Source: JBFXAM01 sp050184295 (GTDB taxonomy: Bacteria; Planctomycetota; Phycisphaerae; UBA1845; Fen-1342). Taken from it: 57,320 bases of DNA. The notes beneath the pieces were generated by a model. It was not told where the DNA came from. It searched no databases and saw nothing but the letters and a program-made list of their open reading frames with translations. Made by a program: the position numbers and the translations under genes. Each line of letters opens with the position of its first letter. The first letter of the stretch is position 1. Where the stretch lies: positions 1-57,320 of the forward strand of contig JBFXAM010000013.1 in NCBI GenBank assembly GCA_050184295.1. Reading direction: 5' to 3'. Of this stretch, positions 55,676 through 57,320 are shown piece after piece.

Positions 55676-56881
55676 ATGGAACCCGGCGAACTCATAATCG
55701 ACCAACCGACGCTGGAGGCCTGCTGTCGGCGCTGGCGCGAGCTGGGCTGCTTCGCTTTCGACACCGAGTTCATTCGCGACGAAACGTACGACGCCGCCCT
55801 CTGCCTCATCCAGGTGAGCGCGGACGGCGAAGTCGTGTTGATCGACCCGACCGCCGACATCGACGTCGGCGTATTCTGGGCGCTGGTCACCGATCCCGCC
55901 GTCACCACGATCGTCCACGCCGGCAAAGAAGACTTCGATGTTTGCCTGCGCATGACCGGGAAGCCGCCGCGCAATGTCTTTGACGTGCAGCTCGCCGCCG
56001 GGCTGGTCGGCTATCACTATCCGCTCAGCCTGACGCGGCTCGTGGAGCAGGCGCTCGGGCAGCGCATCTCGAAGGCCCAGACGCTCACCGACTGGCTCCG
56101 CCGCCCGCTCACGGCGGAGCAGATTCGCTACGCGATCGACGACGTGGCGCACCTGCCGCGCATCCAGGAGCATCTGGCGGAGCGGCTGGAAAAGGCGGGG
56201 CGGCGGGCGTGGGCTCGCGAGGAATTCCAGCGCTTTGAGGACGCGGCCTATTACAAGCCGCCGACGCAGGACCGGGTCGCGCGGATCAAGGGAACCAAGC
56301 GGCTCGACGGCCCCGGGCTGGTTGCGCTCGAACTGCTCATCGAGTGGCGCGACCGCTGGGCCCAAGAGAAGAACCGCCCCGTCCGGGCGCTCATCCGCGA
56401 CGACGTGATCGTCGAGATCGCGCGCCGGCGCCCACGCGAGCCGACCGAGCTCCAGGTCTTGCGCGGCTTTCCGCAGTCGCGCAATCCGAAGATCATCAAC
56501 GAAGTACTCGCGATAATCGAAAAAGCCCGCCAGACGCCGCGCGACCAGTGGCCCGCCGTGCACGAGCCGGTCGAGTATGCGCCGATGATCCGCGCCACGC
56601 TCGACCTGTTGTCCGCGGTGATGCGGGCGCTGTGCGACGAGCACGGCGTGAGCGTCGACCTGGTGGGCAGCGCGCAGCGCCTTCGCGAACTGATCGACCA
56701 CGACTTGGGCCTGACGCGCGAGACGCCGGCGCTGCTGTCCGGCTGGCGCGGGAAGTTCATCGGCGAGCCGCTGCGCGACCTGCTCCGCGGCCGCAGCGAG
56801 CTACGCTTCAGCGGCTGGCCGAAGGAGCCGCTCATCGAAGTGGTCACGCACGAGCGGCCGGCGGACCGAGCACAGCCGTAG
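55676..56881 (+). CDS. rnd: Ribonuclease D
   Basis: A 3'-5' exoribonuclease that trims tRNA and other small RNAs. The DEDDy residues are visible: FAFDTEFIRDETY (D29, E31), TIVHAGKEDFDVCLRM (Asp in motif II), and YAIDDVAHLPRI with the Tyr-x3-Asp of motif III. FDVQLAAGLVGY and SLTRLVEQALG, typical of the RNase D body, lie between. The C-terminal half holds HRDC-like helical regions (LIEWRDRWAQEKNRPVRALIRDDVIVEIARRRP). Length 401 aa fits the family. The ATG lies 86 nt after the kelch lipoprotein stop. Confidence 0.93.
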   Translation: MEPGELIIDQPTLEACCRRWRELGCFAFDTEFIRDETYDAALCLIQVSADGEVVLIDPTADIDVGVFWALVTDPAVTTIVHAGKEDFDVCLRMTGKPPRNVFDVQLAAGLVGYHYPLSLTRLVEQALGQRISKAQTLTDWLRRPLTAEQIRYAIDDVAHLPRIQEHLAERLEKAGRRAWAREEFQRFEDAAYYKPPTQDRVARIKGTKRLDGPGLVALELLIEWRDRWAQEKNRPVRALIRDDVIVEIARRRPREPTELQVLRGFPQSRNPKIINEVLAIIEKARQTPRDQWPAVHEPVEYAPMIRATLDLLSAVMRALCDEHGVSVDLVGSAQRLRELIDHDLGLTRETPALLSGWRGKFIGEPLRDLLRGRSELRFSGWPKEPLIEVVTHERPADRAQP

Positions 56882-57103
56882 CAGCCCGTTGAGAATGCCG
56901 CAGCCGATGTCTGTGGCGCCGCTTTTCAAGCGGTGCGAGCGCTGGTTGGAAGCCGGCGCCGAAGTTGCTCGACGGGCCGGCGGTACCGGAAGTATCCCAG
57001 GATCTCGATCAGCGGTTGGTCGGAACGACGCGTTGTGCGAAACGCTCGGGAAATCGCTGTGGTTTGTTGCGAAGACCAGCGAAAACAGGTTTCGAGATAG
57101 AGG
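56882..57103. other. Intergenic region downstream of RNase D
   Basis: Less GC-rich than the rest of the window. A 134-residue open frame (56889-57293) crosses it into the direct repeats, but its product is repeat-derived and was not called. Confidence 0.35.
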
Positions 57104-57204
57104 CTATCCCAAAACCAACGGCCTCTGGCATCCGGGCTCAAAGTCAACTGCGATTTTCAAGCGGTTTTCGCAATGTACGTACTTCGCGGCATCGCCCGTA
57201 CGGG
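57104..57204. repeat. 101-bp direct repeat, copy 1
   Basis: Begins CTATCCCAAAACCAACGG, contains CAACTGCGATTTTCAAGCGG, and ends near CATCGCCCGTACGGG. Copy 2 begins 116 nt later. A perfect 15-bp inverted repeat (GATAGAGGCTATCCC at 57096-57110) overlaps its start. Confidence 0.85.
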
Positions 57205-57219
57205 GTTCTGGGATAGCCT

Positions 57220-57320
57220 CTATCCGAAAACCAACTGTCTCTGGCATTCGATCTCAATGTCAACTGCGATTTTCAAGCGGTTTTCGCAATTGACGTTCTT
57301 CGCGGCATCGCCGGTACGGG
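57220..57320. repeat. 101-bp direct repeat, copy 2 (reaches the window edge)
   Basis: Matches copy 1 at most positions (CTATCCGAAAACCAACTG, CAACTGCGATTTTCAAGCGG, CATCGCCGGTACGGG). GGGATAGCCTCTATC at 57210-57224 is the exact inverse of the 15-mer at copy 1. The array may go on beyond the window. Confidence 0.85.

Noticed and set aside
56889..57293. 134-residue frame downstream of RNase D
   Set aside because: More than half of it is the 101-bp direct repeat read in two frames; no supported start or domain.

Overview
The window looks like a chromosomal segment of a high-GC Planctomycetota bacterium. The indications are dockerin-like tails (GDANCSGQVNNFDID), several PEP-CTERM exported proteins, a kelch-type lipoprotein, and dispersed palindromic repeats that read as GTGVSPV when translated. 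These are family-level impressions; no taxonomic search was possible and the class is not resolved. No rRNA, tRNA, integrase, transposase or CRISPR array was recognised.

Region 1 (1-472) is the 3' end of an exported Ig-like/dockerin-like protein. Region 2 (716-18463) is a long co-oriented run of 14 genes, many overlapping by 1-30 nt, for making and decorating a surface glycan. It holds a NeuB-type ulosonate synthase, a NeuC-type hydrolysing epimerase, a CMP-sugar synthetase, a D-2-hydroxyacid dehydrogenase, a ThDP-dependent enzyme, a Gfo/Idh/MocA oxidoreductase, a polysaccharide deacetylase, a sugar formyltransferase, two methyltransferases and five glycosyltransferase or surface-carbohydrate proteins. 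The simplest reading is a CMP-activated sialic-acid-like sugar with unusual substituents (possibly N-formyl, methyl or acyl groups), followed by its transfer.

Region 3 (18421-31663) is mostly housekeeping: O-methyltransferase, PNPOx-like protein, a Gdx/SugE guanidinium exporter, a DUF2617-like protein, a DUF971 protein, AccA, PurL, a lipoprotein, enolase, a DivIC-like membrane protein, RibF, LysA and a small membrane protein. Region 4 (about 32028-35400) is accessory. A composite block of three repeat types (51-bp tandem, about 200-bp inverted, 32-bp tandem) abuts an operon of three tandem paralogous PEP-CTERM proteins of unknown function, followed by a GTGVSPV hairpin.

Region 5 (35446-50065) contains DapB, a TPR protein, a SPOR-like membrane protein, a FlK-like thioesterase, a further PEP-CTERM protein, a Tyr-rich secreted protein, a PabB-PabC-Nif3-like operon, a GlcE-like flavoprotein, PolX, and an M1 peptidase fused to HEAT repeats. 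Region 6 (50136-57320) contains a UGT-like glycosyltransferase, D-aminoacyl-tRNA deacylase, two lipoproteins (one with FlgD-like and kelch domains), RNase D and a pair of 101-bp direct repeats at the window end.

A roughly 96-bp dispersed repeat occurs three times (19825, 39491 and 52239). Long opposite-strand reading frames are common because of the GC content and were treated as shadows.
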